From Synechococcus sp. UW140 (GTDB lineage Bacteria; Cyanobacteriota; Cyanobacteriia; PCC-6307; Cyanobiaceae), in contig CAMCQR010000010.1 of assembly GCA_945877115.1 (NCBI GenBank), positions 1 to 43,354 on the forward strand: 43,354 nucleotides of DNA, read 5' to 3'. The notes under the pieces were generated by a model. That model worked only from the letters and a program-made list of their open reading frames with translations, was not told where the DNA came from and made no database searches. Made by a program: the position numbers and the translations under genes. Below are positions 1 through 9,040 of this stretch, piece after piece (position 1 is the stretch's first letter; each line of letters begins with the position of its first letter).

Positions 1-117
1 GTGATGGTGTGTGTAGCCATGACCAAGTCAGTTTGGGCAGCTCCAGGTTATGGGGCAAAGGCCTCGCTGGTCAGTGATTGTCATCACCAGCCCACCAGCC
101 TTCAGCCCCTGGGTCCT
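1..117. other. Left edge, no gene supported
   Basis: Reading frames that cross this stretch are shadows. It lies downstream of the leftward SepF-like gene. In many cyanobacteria proC follows sepF, but no ProC-like sequence is visible before the window ends. No hairpin with a T-tract was noticed. Confidence 0.4.
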
Positions 118-405
118 TCATGGCCGTTCCGTTGCGCCCCAGGAGCTGGCATGTTCGATGGACACCAGAGCCGGTGCAAACAGAAAGACCGTTTCCCCCA
201 GCCGCTCCGATTGGCCATCAATGGCAAACACCCCACCGGAGACAAAATCAATCACCCTCTGGGCCTCATCCGGATCCATCGAACCCAGGTGCAACACCAC
301 GGTCTTGAGATCCTGCACCGCCTTCAGCGCCAGCGGTGCATCCTCAAAACGGGCGGGGGTCATCACCACCACCTCGGGTAACCGCAAACCGAACGGGGTC
401 TCCAT
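118..405 (-). CDS. sepF: SepF-like cell division protein (core domain only)
   Basis: The 95-residue product matches the C-terminal core of SepF (DUF552). Recognisable parts are a Pro-Ala-Arg-Phe-Glu-Asp lead, a VVLHLGSMDPDEAQRVIDF segment and a GETVFLFAP end. SepF bundles FtsZ and tethers it to the membrane. Family members are usually 150-190 residues, with an N-terminal amphipathic helix and a linker. This protein starts almost directly at the core, at the ATG at 403-405. The open frame continues upstream but overlaps the divergent alkB gene and does not look like protein. It may be a short paralogue or an N-terminally truncated copy; a full-length sepF may lie elsewhere. The assignment to SepF is fairly sure; its function without the membrane helix is not. 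Confidence 0.75.
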   Translation of the reverse strand: METPFGLRLPEVVVMTPARFEDAPLALKAVQDLKTVVLHLGSMDPDEAQRVIDFVSGGVFAIDGQSERLGETVFLFAPALVSIEHASSWGATERP

Positions 406-497
406 GGACGGACTAGAAAGGGTCGCTGGAAACGGGCGTCCTGGCGACGTCCGGCGGCGGGGCGCCACCGTAGGCGAAATTTGCCAATCTCCTGCCT

Positions 498-1142
498 GTG
501 GTTGACCCTGTCCTGGCACCTGGTTCCTCCAGGTCCATTCACCAGAGCGGTCTGGCCCTGCGCCACTGGCCCCACTGGCTGCAGCAGCAGACCACTGCGG
601 AGCTGCAACCGGAGCATCTGCTGACCCACCTGCGCCAGGAGATCCCCTGGCAGCAACCCAAGATCCGCGTCTATGGCCGCCTCCATCCCATCCCACGCCA
701 AAGCTGCTGGATCGGCGACGGGGGCTGCCAATACCGCTATAGCGGCCTGCTGCAGACCCCCGAACCCTGGAGCGCCCCGCTGTTGGCCCTCAGGCAACTG
801 CTCGATGGATGCCTGGGCTGTGGCTTCAACAGCCTGTTACTCAATCGCTATAGGGATGGGCTCGATCGCATGGGCTGGCATGCGGATGATGAACCGGAGC
901 TGGTGGCCGATCACCCAATTGCCTCGATCAGCCTGGGGGTGAGCCGCAGCCTGCGCTTCCGGCCCAAACCAGCCCCGGCAGGCCACGGGGACGCCCCTCC
1001 CTTTTCCCTGGAATTGGCCAATGGTGATCTCTTGGTGATGGACGCTCCAACCCAGCAACATTGGCTCCATGCCCTCCCCGAGCGTCGCCGGGTGGCGGGC
1101 GAACGCATCAACCTCACCTTTCGGCGCATCCGAACCTCCTAG
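498..1142 (+). CDS. alkB: AlkB-family Fe(II)/2-oxoglutarate dioxygenase
   Basis: The 214-residue protein has the ALKBH2/3-like pattern of alkylation-repair dioxygenases, which oxidatively demethylate 1-methyladenine and 3-methylcytosine in DNA or RNA. Visible motifs are the iron-binding H-x-D in GWHADDE, SISLGVSRSLRFR of the jelly roll, the second iron His in QQHWLHALP, and the 2-oxoglutarate-binding R-x-N-LTFR near the C-terminus. The start is a GTG at 498. About 25 N-terminal residues are poorly conserved, so translation could begin later. It is a single gene divergent from sepF, with 92 bp between them. It ends shortly before the convergent ridA. Confidence 0.9.
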   Translation: MVDPVLAPGSSRSIHQSGLALRHWPHWLQQQTTAELQPEHLLTHLRQEIPWQQPKIRVYGRLHPIPRQSCWIGDGGCQYRYSGLLQTPEPWSAPLLALRQLLDGCLGCGFNSLLLNRYRDGLDRMGWHADDEPELVADHPIASISLGVSRSLRFRPKPAPAGHGDAPPFSLELANGDLLVMDAPTQQHWLHALPERRRVAGERINLTFRRIRTS

Positions 1143-1170
1143 GGCGGTCTAAGTGACCTAGGCCGATCGT

Positions 1171-1578
1171 TCAAGCGAGAACGGCGATGGCGTCGATTTC
1201 GACGCGGGCACCCTTGGGTAGGGCCGCCACCTGGACACAGGCCCTGGCGGGCGACACCCCCGCCCCAAACATCTCGGCATAAAGGCCGTTGACCGTGGCG
1301 AAATCGGCCAGAGCGGCCAGAAACACCGTGGTGCGAACCACCTGGCTGGGCCGGGCCCCAGCGGCAGCCAGCACCGCCGCCAGGTTCGCCAGCACCTGGC
1401 GGGTCTCGAGGGCCACATCGCCCTCCCCCACCAGGATTCCCGTGGTCGGATCCAGGGCGATCTGGCCAGAACAAAACAGCAAATTGCCCGCCCTCACGGC
1501 CTGGTTGTAGGGACCGACCGGAGCCGGGGCCTGGGCGGTTTCGATGGCCTCCAGGGAGGACAGGGGAAGGGAACCCAT
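1171..1578 (-). CDS. ridA: RidA family enamine/imine deaminase
   Basis: The 135-residue protein is a full-length RidA/YjgF/YER057c member. These trimeric enzymes hydrolyse reactive 2-aminoacrylate and related enamines released by PLP enzymes such as threonine dehydratase. The family hallmarks are visible: APAPVGPYNQAV near the N-terminus, LLFCSGQIALDP, a substrate-carboxylate Arg in ACVQVAALPKGARVEIDAIA, and an ending soon after that strand. Spacing and length match typical RidA. It is followed on the same strand by nothing related; gloB lies 58 bp upstream and could share a transcript. Confidence 0.93.
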   Translation of the reverse strand: MGSLPLSSLEAIETAQAPAPVGPYNQAVRAGNLLFCSGQIALDPTTGILVGEGDVALETRQVLANLAAVLAAAGARPSQVVRTTVFLAALADFATVNGLYAEMFGAGVSPARACVQVAALPKGARVEIDAIAVLA

Positions 1579-1636
1579 GGCGGGAAATGGCGGTCGGGAG
1601 GCTGTGGGGCGAGCTTATGGCGTTCCGCCGCGGGAC

Positions 1637-2422
1637 TCAGCCCCTCCAGTCATTGCGGCTGGCGCGCAAATCAGCCATTTCAGCCACCGAACCGCTGCGC
1701 ACAAACAGGTTGGTGGCCCGCTCCAGGCCAATCGAGCTGGGCACCGTGGGCCGGTCGGCCGCCCGCTGGTCCAATACCGCCGCCAGCCGTTCAACAATCG
1801 GGCGGTCCTCGGGACGGCAGCTGAGGGCCCAGCGCAGGTTGGTTTCCGTGTATTCGTGGGCGCACCACACCCGGGTGTCAGCGGGCAAGGCCGCCAGCCG
1901 CTGCAATGAATCGTGCATCTGGGCGGGCGTGCCCTCGAACAATCGACCGCAACCGCCGGCAAACAGGGTGTCCCCGCAGAACAACTCGGCGTTGTAGCCG
2001 GGGCCGCCGGGCAGGTAGTAGGCCAGATGGGCGCTGGTGTGGCCCGGCACCGCCATCACCTCAACGGCGCGCCCCAACAGCGTGAAACGGTCTCCATCGC
2101 CCAGGGAATCGCTCTGGAAGGGAATGCGTTCCCGATCGGCGGCGGCGGCATAGACCCGGGCGTGGGGCCAGCGACGCAGCAATTCGACCGTGCCACCGAT
2201 GTGGTCGCTGTGGTGGTGGGTCTGGAGCACGGCCACCAGCTCCAACTGCTGGGCCTCCAGCCAAGCTGCCACCGGCGCCGCCACGGCGGGGTCGACCACC
2301 ACCGCCTGATGCTCGTCGTGGAGCACCATCACATAGTTGTCGCTCAGGACGGGCAGCAGGGCCACGGCACGGGCGGGCAGCGGCGCGGAGACCGTTGCGG
2401 CAGGCGACCCGGGGAGCGACAT
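1637..2422 (-). CDS. gloB: Hydroxyacylglutathione hydrolase (glyoxalase II)
   Basis: The 261-residue metallo-beta-lactamase-fold protein hydrolyses S-lactoylglutathione to D-lactate and glutathione, the second step of methylglyoxal detoxification. The metal-binding motif [10 protein letters not shown] lies near residue 70. Further ligands sit in [13 protein letters not shown] and in [18 protein letters not shown], which also contains the glutathione-site residues. [14 protein letters not shown] is a GloB-specific C-terminal signature. Length is normal for bacterial GloB. It diverges from hisG, with the start codons only about 50 bp apart. Confidence 0.95.
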   Translation of the reverse strand: MSLPGSPAATVSAPLPARAVALLPVLSDNYVMVLHDEHQAVVVDPAVAAPVAAWLEAQQLELVAVLQTHHHSDHIGGTVELLRRWPHARVYAAAADRERIPFQSDSLGDGDRFTLLGRAVEVMAVPGHTSAHLAYYLPGGPGYNAELFCGDTLFAGGCGRLFEGTPAQMHDSLQRLAALPADTRVWCAHEYTETNLRWALSCRPEDRPIVERLAAVLDQRAADRPTVPSSIGLERATNLFVRSGSVAEMADLRASRNDWRG

Positions 2423-2475
2423 CGTTAAAGTCCATTGGCGGCACTCCCATGATGACCGCTCCGCGGGAGCTCCCC

Positions 2476-3183
2476 ATGATCACCGTCGCCCTGGCCAAAG
2501 GCGCCCTGCTTAAAGATTCAGTGCGGCGCTTCGCCAAGGCGGGTCTCGATTTCTCAACCCTGCTCGATCCGGATAACCGCTTATTGATGGTCCCCAGCGC
2601 CTGCGGCAGCGCCCGGGCCCTATTGGTGCGCAACGCCGATGTGCCCGTCTACGTGGCCTATGGCCAGGCCCAGCTGGGGGTGGTGGGTTACGACGTGCTG
2701 CGGGAACACCAGCAGCCGGTGGCCCAGCTGCTGGACTTGGGCTTCGGTGGCTGTCGCATGGCCGTAGCAGTGAAGGCCAGCAGTGGTTATCGCCGCGCCA
2801 TCGACCTGCCGGCCCATTGCCGCGTCGCCAGCAAATTCACCCGCTGCGCCGAGGCCTTTTTCAGCTCCCTGGACCTGCCTGTCGATCTGATTCACCTCAC
2901 CGGTTCGGTCGAACTGGGCCCCCTGACCGGGGTGTCCGAAGCGATCGTTGATCTGGTGGCCACGGGTCGCACCTTGCAGGACAACGGCCTGGTGGCGATC
3001 GAAGATCTGTTCCACAGCACCGCCCGCCTGGTCGGCCATCCCCTGGCCCTGCGCCTTGATGACGGGCGCCTGCAATCCCTGGTCGAAAGGCTCAAGGCGG
3101 TGGGCCCTGGGGCCACGTCGCCGGCTGCCAACCCCGTTGGCACCATCCCCTCCGGGGTGCTGGCTGCTGGGGCCTCCGCCTGA
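2476..3183 (+). CDS. hisG: ATP phosphoribosyltransferase catalytic subunit, short form
   Basis: HisG joins ATP and PRPP in the first step of histidine synthesis. The 235-residue protein is the short form, lacking the C-terminal regulatory ACT-like domain, so it should need a HisZ partner; none is in this window. Family features are [12 protein letters not shown] at the start, the Gly-rich [11 protein letters not shown], and the PRPP-binding stretch [19 protein letters not shown] chose the ATG at 2476 because homologues begin there. In-frame ATGs at 2449 and 2452 are possible but would add an unconserved leader. The tail after residue 215 is Ala/Pro-rich and longer than usual. The stop overlaps the next start (TGATG), which suggests translational coupling. 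Confidence 0.93.
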   Translation: MITVALAKGALLKDSVRRFAKAGLDFSTLLDPDNRLLMVPSACGSARALLVRNADVPVYVAYGQAQLGVVGYDVLREHQQPVAQLLDLGFGGCRMAVAVKASSGYRRAIDLPAHCRVASKFTRCAEAFFSSLDLPVDLIHLTGSVELGPLTGVSEAIVDLVATGRTLQDNGLVAIEDLFHSTARLVGHPLALRLDDGRLQSLVERLKAVGPGATSPAANPVGTIPSGVLAAGASA

Positions 3184-4982
3184 TGGCCTCCCTCGACCTG
3201 CAGCGCCTCAGGCGCCTGGGGCCCTACCTGGCCCAGGATCGCCGGCGCCTGATCTTGGCCCTGGTCTTGTTGGTGCCCCTGGCCTTTGCCGGCGCCATCC
3301 AGCCCCTGCTGGTGGGTCAGGCCATCAGCGTCCTGCGAGGCGAACCGGTCCTGCCCTGGCTGCGGGGCTTGCCAGTACCCGGGGCCCTGAGGCTGCTGGT
3401 GGGCCTGTTGTTGCTGGCAGTGATGGTCCGCTTGGGCCTCCAGGGCACCCAGCTTTACAACGTCCAGGTGGTGGGCCAGAGGCTCACCGCCCGCATCCGG
3501 GACGACCTTTTTCGCCATGCGTTGGCCCTGTCGCTGCGCTTTCACGACCGCACCACTGTGGGGCGCCTGCTGACCCGCCTCACCAGCGATGTCGATGCCC
3601 TGGCGGAGGTTTTCGGCAGCGGCGCCGTGGGGGTGCTGGCCGACCTGGTCAGCCTGGCGGTGGTCGGCGTCACAATGGTTTCAATCGATTGGCGGCTCGG
3701 CCTGCTGCTGCTCGCCAGCCAGATTCCTGTGACCCTTGCCATCGTCTGGTTGCAGGGGCGCTACCGCAAGGTCAATTACCGCGTGCGCGAAGAATTGGGC
3801 GGCCTTAATGCCGAACTGCAGGAAAACCTGCAGGGGCTGGAGGTGGTGCAGATGTTTCGCCGTGAGCCGGAAAACAGCCGTCGCTTTGCCCGGGGCAATG
3901 ACATCTATCGCCGGGCCGTCACCGGAACCATCTTTTTTGATAGTGCCATCTCCGCCTTCATCGAGTGGGTCTCCCTGGTGGCGGTGGCGGTGGTCCTGGC
4001 CGTGGGGGGCTGGATGGTGACCGGCGGCAGCATGGGATTGGGAAGCCTGACCACCTTCATTCTGTTTTCCCAGCGGTTGTTTGATCCCTTGCGCCAACTG
4101 GCCGAACGCTTCACCCAGATCCAGGGGGGGCTGACCGCCGTCGAGCGCATCGGCGAACTGCTAGACGAGCCGCTGGACATCGTCGAAATGGCGGATTCGA
4201 GCCGCAGTGCCGCCGCCCGACGCAGCGGCCTCCAGGGGCGCAGCCCGGGGGAGGTGGTGTTTGAGTCCGTGAGTTTTGCGTACCGCAGCGACGATCCGAT
4301 CCTCGACAACCTCTCCTTCCGCATCGCCGCCGGCGAACACGTGGCGATCGTCGGGCCCACCGGTTCGGGCAAATCCACGGTGATCCGCCTGCTTTGCCGT
4401 CTCTACGAGCCCCAGGCCGGCCGGATCCTGCTTGATGGCGTGGACATCCGAGAGCTCCCCATCGCCACCCTGCGGCAACGGCTTGGCGTGGTGCTTCAGG
4501 ACACGTTTCTGTTCAGCGGCAACGTGGCGGACAACCTGCGACTGGATGCTCTAATCAATGACAGGGAGCTGGAACGGCTCTGCGGCGAACTGGGTTTGAA
4601 GCCCCTGCTCGACCGCCTGGACCATGGTTTGGCCAGTGAACTGCGTGAACGGGGCGCCAACCTCTCCTCCGGCGAACGGCAACTGCTGGCCGTGGCACGG
4701 GTGGCGATCCGGGACCCCTCGGTGCTGGTGATGGACGAAGCCACCGCCTTCCTGGACCCCTCCACCGAAGCCACCCTGCAATCCGACCTGGACCGGTTGT
4801 TGCGGGATCGCACCGCCATCGTCATCGCCCACCGCCTGGCCACGGTGGAAGCGGCGGATCGCATTCTGGTGCTGCGCCAGGGACGCCTGATCGAAGAGGG
4901 CAACCACCGGGAATTACGCCGCGCCGGCGGCCTTTATGCCCAGCTGGCGGACCTGCAGGAGAAAGGTCTGGCCTCCCTTTAA
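3183..4982 (+). CDS. ABC transporter, fused permease and ATPase (MsbA/MdlB-like)
   Basis: The 599-residue half-transporter has an N-terminal six-helix exporter domain (about residues 15-320) and a C-terminal nucleotide-binding domain. The ATPase motifs are complete: Walker A GPTGSGKST, Q-loop VVLQDTFLFSG, signature LSSGERQ, Walker B VLVMDEATAFLD and the switch His in IVIAHRL. The coupling motif ALSLRFHDRTTVGRLLTRLTSDVD is typical of type I exporters for lipids or drugs. It would work as a homodimer in the inner membrane. The substrate cannot be read from sequence. It overlaps hisG by one base, so it is probably co-transcribed, though no functional link to histidine synthesis is evident. Confidence 0.93.
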   Translation: MASLDLQRLRRLGPYLAQDRRRLILALVLLVPLAFAGAIQPLLVGQAISVLRGEPVLPWLRGLPVPGALRLLVGLLLLAVMVRLGLQGTQLYNVQVVGQRLTARIRDDLFRHALALSLRFHDRTTVGRLLTRLTSDVDALAEVFGSGAVGVLADLVSLAVVGVTMVSIDWRLGLLLLASQIPVTLAIVWLQGRYRKVNYRVREELGGLNAELQENLQGLEVVQMFRREPENSRRFARGNDIYRRAVTGTIFFDSAISAFIEWVSLVAVAVVLAVGGWMVTGGSMGLGSLTTFILFSQRLFDPLRQLAERFTQIQGGLTAVERIGELLDEPLDIVEMADSSRSAAARRSGLQGRSPGEVVFESVSFAYRSDDPILDNLSFRIAAGEHVAIVGPTGSGKSTVIRLLCRLYEPQAGRILLDGVDIRELPIATLRQRLGVVLQDTFLFSGNVADNLRLDALINDRELERLCGELGLKPLLDRLDHGLASELRERGANLSSGERQLLAVARVAIRDPSVLVMDEATAFLDPSTEATLQSDLDRLLRDRTAIVIAHRLATVEAADRILVLRQGRLIEEGNHRELRRAGGLYAQLADLQEKGLASL

Positions 4983-4996
4983 GTCCACCGCGCGGG

Positions 4997-5803
4997 TTAA
5001 GTCCCCCCCACGGCCCCCGCCTGCCCCAGGGGTCCCACCCCCGGTTCTGAATCCAGGCCGATCCCAACGAACCAGCCCATCAAGAGCTCAGCCAACAGCA
5101 AGGGCTGCTCGCACATGGGCAAATGGCCCCCCCTGGCCATCAGCTCCACCCGGTGATCGGGCGCAAAGCTGGCGAGGTGCCGCACATAGCGGGGCTCCAT
5201 GACCCGATCCCGCTCACCGACGATCCAGAGACTTGGCACCATCAAGGCTGCGGTGAGCATGGGTAACTGCCGCACCGCCCCCCGATGGGTGCTGGTGGCC
5301 AACAGACCCCGGGCGGCCCGGGTTTCCGCCATCAGGGGTCCCCGCCAGGGGGATTGGGCCGCCCAGGGCCCCAGCCAGCGGGGCCGCAACTGCAAAAAAG
5401 TCGTACCACCGCGCCGCAGCCTGGCGAAGGGGCGCGGTTGATAGACGCCGCCGCCCGATCCGATCTGCACCATGGCCGCCAGCTGCGATCCCAGCAGGGG
5501 CGCCGCATGCAGGGCCACACTGCCCCCCAGGGAATGGCCCATCAGCACAATCGATCGCCCCTGGGCCTGGCGCTGGGCGGCGCTGGCCAGCCAGCGGCCG
5601 TAGCTGGCCAGATTGGGCTGGAGATCCCTGGGCCGGGGGCACTCGCCAAAGCCAGGCAGATCGGGGCACCAAAGGTTCCAGGTGGGAGCAAGGCAGGGAC
5701 GCAGGGGATCCCAAAGGCGGCCCGACAGCATCCAGCCATGGACCGCCACCACCAGGGGGATGTGGGGCGCGTGGGCGCCCTGGGTGCCGGGGCTGGCGCG
5801 CAT
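4997..5803 (-). CDS. Alpha/beta hydrolase
   Basis: This 268-residue protein has the alpha/beta-hydrolase fold with a plausible triad. The nucleophile is in MGHSLGGSVAL, the acid in VGERDRVM and the base His in ARGGHLPMCEQP. The oxyanion region VAVHGWMLSGRLWDPL is also present. The substrate is unknown; such proteins include esterases, thioesterases and carbon-carbon hydrolases. The last 20 residues are Gly-rich and look unstructured. It converges on the ABC transporter and stands alone. The ATG at 5801-5803 is the only good start. Confidence 0.88.
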   Translation of the reverse strand: MRASPGTQGAHAPHIPLVVAVHGWMLSGRLWDPLRPCLAPTWNLWCPDLPGFGECPRPRDLQPNLASYGRWLASAAQRQAQGRSIVLMGHSLGGSVALHAAPLLGSQLAAMVQIGSGGGVYQPRPFARLRRGGTTFLQLRPRWLGPWAAQSPWRGPLMAETRAARGLLATSTHRGAVRQLPMLTAALMVPSLWIVGERDRVMEPRYVRHLASFAPDHRVELMARGGHLPMCEQPLLLAELLMGWFVGIGLDSEPGVGPLGQAGAVGGT

Positions 5804-5975
5804 GGGGGCCAGGCGAGGTCAACTGCCATCCAAAAGCCCCCGGCAAGCCAAGCGTGGCTTAAGCCGTATCTTGTATTAAATCAATGTTCAACACAGTGGT
5901 TTCTGCCGCCAGAGTCCAGGTCCAGCGCCTGCCCAATGCCCCTTGAATTCTCCGGATGCTGTCGGTTCTGAAGAG

Positions 5976-6449
5976 ATGTACATCAAGCTCTTCGGCCACC
6001 AATACCGCCTCTGTCCGGTGGCCAACTCCCCCGTCAGCCTGGTGCTGAGTCTCGAACGGGAGATCGACCTGCTGGAACTGGAATGGTTGTGCCAGGCCGT
6101 GGGTTGGAGCCGCAGGCCCCTGCGTCGGGTGCGCCGGGCGCTGCGCCACAGCCTTTTAACGGTGGGTTTATGGCGCCATGACGGCCCCTTGCCGCGGCTG
6201 GTGGGGTTCGCCCGCTGCACCGGGGATGGGGTGGTCGCTGCCACGGTCTGGGATGTCGCCGTCCATCCCCACTACCAAGGCAGCGGCTTGGGCAAGCAGA
6301 TGATGGATTACATCCTCGTTGAGTTACGGCGCCGCGGCGTGGGCCAGGTCTGCCTGTTCGCCGACCCTGGTGTGGTGGGGTTTTATACCGCCCAGGGCTG
6401 GGAACTGGAACCCCTGGACCGCCGCTGCGCCTTCTGGTATTCCCCCTAA
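5976..6449 (+). CDS. GNAT N-acetyltransferase, Ycf52/plastid SNAT-like
   Basis: The 157-residue protein carries the acetyl-CoA-binding GNAT core. DGVVAATVWDVAVHPHYQGSG and the following GLGKQMM form the beta4-alpha3 segment with the Q/R-x-x-G-x-G/A loop. It ends with a VCLFADPGVVGFYTAQGWE block and CAFWYSP. These blocks resemble Ycf52 of red-algal plastids and the chloroplast GNAT/serotonin N-acetyltransferase group. That likeness comes from memory of the family, not from a search. I prefer the ATG at 5976, preceded by GAAGAG, over the TTG at 5943. An AT-rich stretch around 5870-5890 may hold its promoter. The 3' end overlaps the convergent glycosyltransferase by four bases. Confidence 0.85.
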   Translation: MYIKLFGHQYRLCPVANSPVSLVLSLEREIDLLELEWLCQAVGWSRRPLRRVRRALRHSLLTVGLWRHDGPLPRLVGFARCTGDGVVAATVWDVAVHPHYQGSGLGKQMMDYILVELRRRGVGQVCLFADPGVVGFYTAQGWELEPLDRRCAFWYSP

Positions 6450-7144
6450 TTCCTGGGGGCCCCGCGATAGAACTCCGCCAGGAGCGGGGCGGGCACCCCC
6501 CGCCGCCAGGCCCGCCGCAAGCGCCAGTTGATCCAGCTGGTACGTAGCACCCCCAGCCGCCGCCAACGGCGACCATCAACCCGCAAGGCCAGGGGCAACA
6601 GGCGAATCGGAACCTGCCGCCGCAGGCGCTGCACCAATTCGAGGTCTTCCATCAGGGGCAGGGGAAGGATCCCCCCCACGGCCTGCAGCTGCCGGCGGCT
6701 CAGCAGCAGGCCCTGGTCGCCGTAGGGCAGCTGCCGCCAAAGGCAGCGCAGCCACACCGCCGCTTCCACCAACCGCAGGGCCGGATCCCCACCGTCGATC
6801 GCCAGCCGAAAGGCCCAGGCCTGCCGATCGCCGGCGGCGACGGCTGCTGCCAGGGCCGGGGCCCAGCCCGCTGGCAGGCGGGCATCGGCATGGAGCAACA
6901 GCAGCCAGGGGGACTTGCTGGCCGCCACCCCCAGGGCCAGCTGGAGACCCCGGTTGGCGCCACTGCGCAGCACCATCGCCCCCGCCAACCGGGCGACCTG
7001 GGCCGTGGCATCGTCGCTATTGGCGTCGACCACCACCACCTCCGCCACCAATTGCGGAGCCTGGGCCAGTTGGGCCAATAGCCCCGGCAAACGCGCCGCC
7101 TCCCGGTAGGCCGGGATGACGACGGCCAGGGGCGGGCCCGTCAT
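6446..7144 (-). CDS. Family 2 glycosyltransferase, TIGR04283-like
   Basis: The 232-residue GT-A protein begins with LAVVIPAYREAARLPGLL and has VVVVDANSDDAT and LLLLHADARLP (a DxD-like motif). It continues with a WAFRLAID segment and PYGDQGLLLSRRQLQAVGG with MEDLEL. These features fit the TIGR04283 'rSAM/selenodomain-associated transferase 2' group. The name is historical; many members are encoded in cyanobacteria beside a TIGR04282 partner, as here. The acceptor is unknown. It lies 22 bp downstream of that partner on the same strand, so the two form an operon with htrA. Confidence 0.87.
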   Translation of the reverse strand: MTGPPLAVVIPAYREAARLPGLLAQLAQAPQLVAEVVVVDANSDDATAQVARLAGAMVLRSGANRGLQLALGVAASKSPWLLLLHADARLPAGWAPALAAAVAAGDRQAWAFRLAIDGGDPALRLVEAAVWLRCLWRQLPYGDQGLLLSRRQLQAVGGILPLPLMEDLELVQRLRRQVPIRLLPLALRVDGRRWRRLGVLRTSWINWRLRRAWRRGVPAPLLAEFYRGAPRN

Positions 7145-7166
7145 CGGCTCCTGGCTGGGCCGGGCC

Positions 7167-7823
7167 TCAGCGCCACCGCCTTAAATCCCCAGGTCGATCC
7201 AGGTCATGTCGCATTGGCAACAGGGTCACCACCAGACCCAGTTGGTCGGCGACGGCCAGGGTCTGGGCCAGCACCTCGTCGCCGCCCCAGGCGATGGCAT
7301 GGGGGCCACCGGCGAACAGCCGGGGCCAGCTGCCCGCCAGGCCGATCAACCAGTAACCGCCATCGGCGGCGGGGCCCAGCACCACATCGCAATGGGCCAG
7401 GGCGTCGAAGGCGGCCCCCAGGTCCGCCGCTTCCAACTCCGGCAGGTCGCTACCGATGAGCACCACGCGCTGGGCCCCATGGCGCCTTGCCAGCATCAAC
7501 TGGCGCTGCAGGCGCCAGCCCAGGCGGCCTTGCCCTTGGAGTTCAACCGAATCGGCCCCCAGGCCCATCGCCCAACGGCGACTGGCCCTGGGCCCCAAGC
7601 CGCTCACCGCCAGAGCCAGGGCCAGGCCGGGTCTGAGGGCGGCCGCGCGGCGGGCCTCGGCCATGCCATGGCCGCCGAGGGCCCGCTGGATGGCGGCCGC
7701 CCGCCTCGTCCCCAGTCCAACCGCCAGCCGGCTTTTACAGCGGCCCGGCGCCGGCCAACGGCCCATCACACACAACCATTCCCTGGGACGGGCCCGCCCA
7801 ACTCGGGCCTTGGAATATCTCAC
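7167..7823 (-). CDS. TIGR04282-family transferase (nucleotidyl/glycosyltransferase-like)
   Basis: The 218-residue protein fits the TIGR04282 group (rSAM/selenodomain-associated transferase 1, with links to arsenosugar synthesis). Key blocks are MGRWPAPGRCKSRL at the N-terminus, QRVVLIGSDLPELEAADL, and DVVLGPAADGGYWLIGL. These resemble CofC/MobA-like nucleotidyltransferases. The biochemical role in cyanobacteria is not known to me. The GTG start at 7823 overlaps the htrA stop (GTGA), implying coupled translation. A second possible start is the ATG at residue 20, just before the conserved block. Confidence 0.82.
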   Translation of the reverse strand: MRYSKARVGRARPREWLCVMGRWPAPGRCKSRLAVGLGTRRAAAIQRALGGHGMAEARRAAALRPGLALALAVSGLGPRASRRWAMGLGADSVELQGQGRLGWRLQRQLMLARRHGAQRVVLIGSDLPELEAADLGAAFDALAHCDVVLGPAADGGYWLIGLAGSWPRLFAGGPHAIAWGGDEVLAQTLAVADQLGLVVTLLPMRHDLDRPGDLRRWR

Positions 7824-8980
7824 CCCTTTTGGGGTAGTTCAGCGGGTCGCAAGGTGAGATCCAGCTGGCCATTTTCCCGCCGGATGCCAATGACCAGGGG
7901 CTGGCCGATGCGGGCCCGGTCAATGGCCATTTGCACCTCTGAGGCATTGCTCACCTTCTCACCATCCACCTTCTCAATCAGATCGCAGGGCCGCAGGCCG
8001 CCAGTTGCCGCAGGGCTGCCGTTCATCACATCCACCACCAACACGCCATTGACCTCCGGCAGACGGCACTGGCTGGTGGAGGCGTTGATCTCCCGCGCCA
8101 ACTGGGGGGTCAGGGCCTGGAGCCGCACGCCGATGTACGGGTGGCTGGCATAGCCCCGCTCCAGGATCTGGGCGGCGATCTGGCGGGCGGTATTGATCGG
8201 GATGGCAAAACTGAGACCCGCCCCAGGCGCCTGGCGGATGGCGGTGTTGATGCCGATGACCTGGCCCCGATCATTGATCAGGGGACCGCCGCTGTTGCCG
8301 GGATTCACCGCCGCATCGGTCTGCAGGTAGGGCACCCGCTGACCTTCACCGACGGCATTGGTGCGCTGGATGGCGCTGATGATGCCAGCGGTGACGGTGT
8401 GGTCCAGGCCGAGGGGATTGCCAATGGCGATCGCCGTTTCGCCGGGGCGCACCTTGTCAGAATCCCCAAGCGGGGTCACGGGAAGCCGGGTAGCGACCAC
8501 CTTGACGACCGCCACATCGGTGAGGGGATCAGCACCGATCACTTTGCCGGTGAAGCTGCGGCCATCGGTGAGGGTCACGGTGACCTCGTTGGCGCCGTCG
8601 ACCACGTGGGCATTGGTCATCAGAACACCGTCGGAGCGGGTGATGAAGCCCGAACCCTGGCCCTGTTGCTGCCGAATCGCCGGCCCCTGGCCGAAGGGAC
8701 CGCCCACGGGACTGACGGTGCGCTTGACCGTGTCAATCCGGACAACGGCGGGGCCAGCCTTCTCGACGGCCGCAACAATCAGGTTGCCGGTGGGCTGGAG
8801 CGGCGGTGGGGAGGGAGCGTCGCTGAGACGAACCAGCTCCCGCTTAGGGGCACTGCCTGGCAGGGGCATGCCATTCGTACAAGCCACCAAACCCACCGCC
8901 AGGGAAAGCATCGAGGCCAGGGTTGCCAGGGAACGGGGGCCAGCTATGGACAACCGAGGAGGGGTGTGGGGTCTGTCCAT
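7820..8980 (-). CDS. HtrA/Deg-type serine protease, predicted lipoprotein
   Basis: This 386-residue trypsin-like protease degrades or refolds damaged envelope proteins. Catalytic residues are His125 in TNAHVVDGA, Asp155 in DPLTDVAVV and Ser230 in NPGNSGGPL. A single C-terminal PDZ domain (about residues 280-380) contains the GGLRPCDLI loop. The N-terminus has a hydrophobic stretch ending in a lipobox-like LVAC (Cys34), so the protein is probably membrane-anchored in the periplasm. Cyanobacteria have HtrA, HhoA and HhoB paralogues; I cannot say which this is. It diverges from dnaA across 60 bp. The last codons overlap a glycosyltransferase-like gene. Confidence 0.92.
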   Translation of the reverse strand: MDRPHTPPRLSIAGPRSLATLASMLSLAVGLVACTNGMPLPGSAPKRELVRLSDAPSPPPLQPTGNLIVAAVEKAGPAVVRIDTVKRTVSPVGGPFGQGPAIRQQQGQGSGFITRSDGVLMTNAHVVDGANEVTVTLTDGRSFTGKVIGADPLTDVAVVKVVATRLPVTPLGDSDKVRPGETAIAIGNPLGLDHTVTAGIISAIQRTNAVGEGQRVPYLQTDAAVNPGNSGGPLINDRGQVIGINTAIRQAPGAGLSFAIPINTARQIAAQILERGYASHPYIGVRLQALTPQLAREINASTSQCRLPEVNGVLVVDVMNGSPAATGGLRPCDLIEKVDGEKVSNASEVQMAIDRARIGQPLVIGIRRENGQLDLTLRPAELPQKG

Positions 8981-9040
8981 TTAAGACCAAGCCTCCCTGG
9001 GGACCTGCGTATATTCACTTTCTAGTGCGGTGAGCAGGCG

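Noticed and set aside
7206-8153. 315-aa plus-strand frame
   Set aside because: It lies fully opposite the TIGR04282 and htrA genes, whose catalytic motifs are clear.
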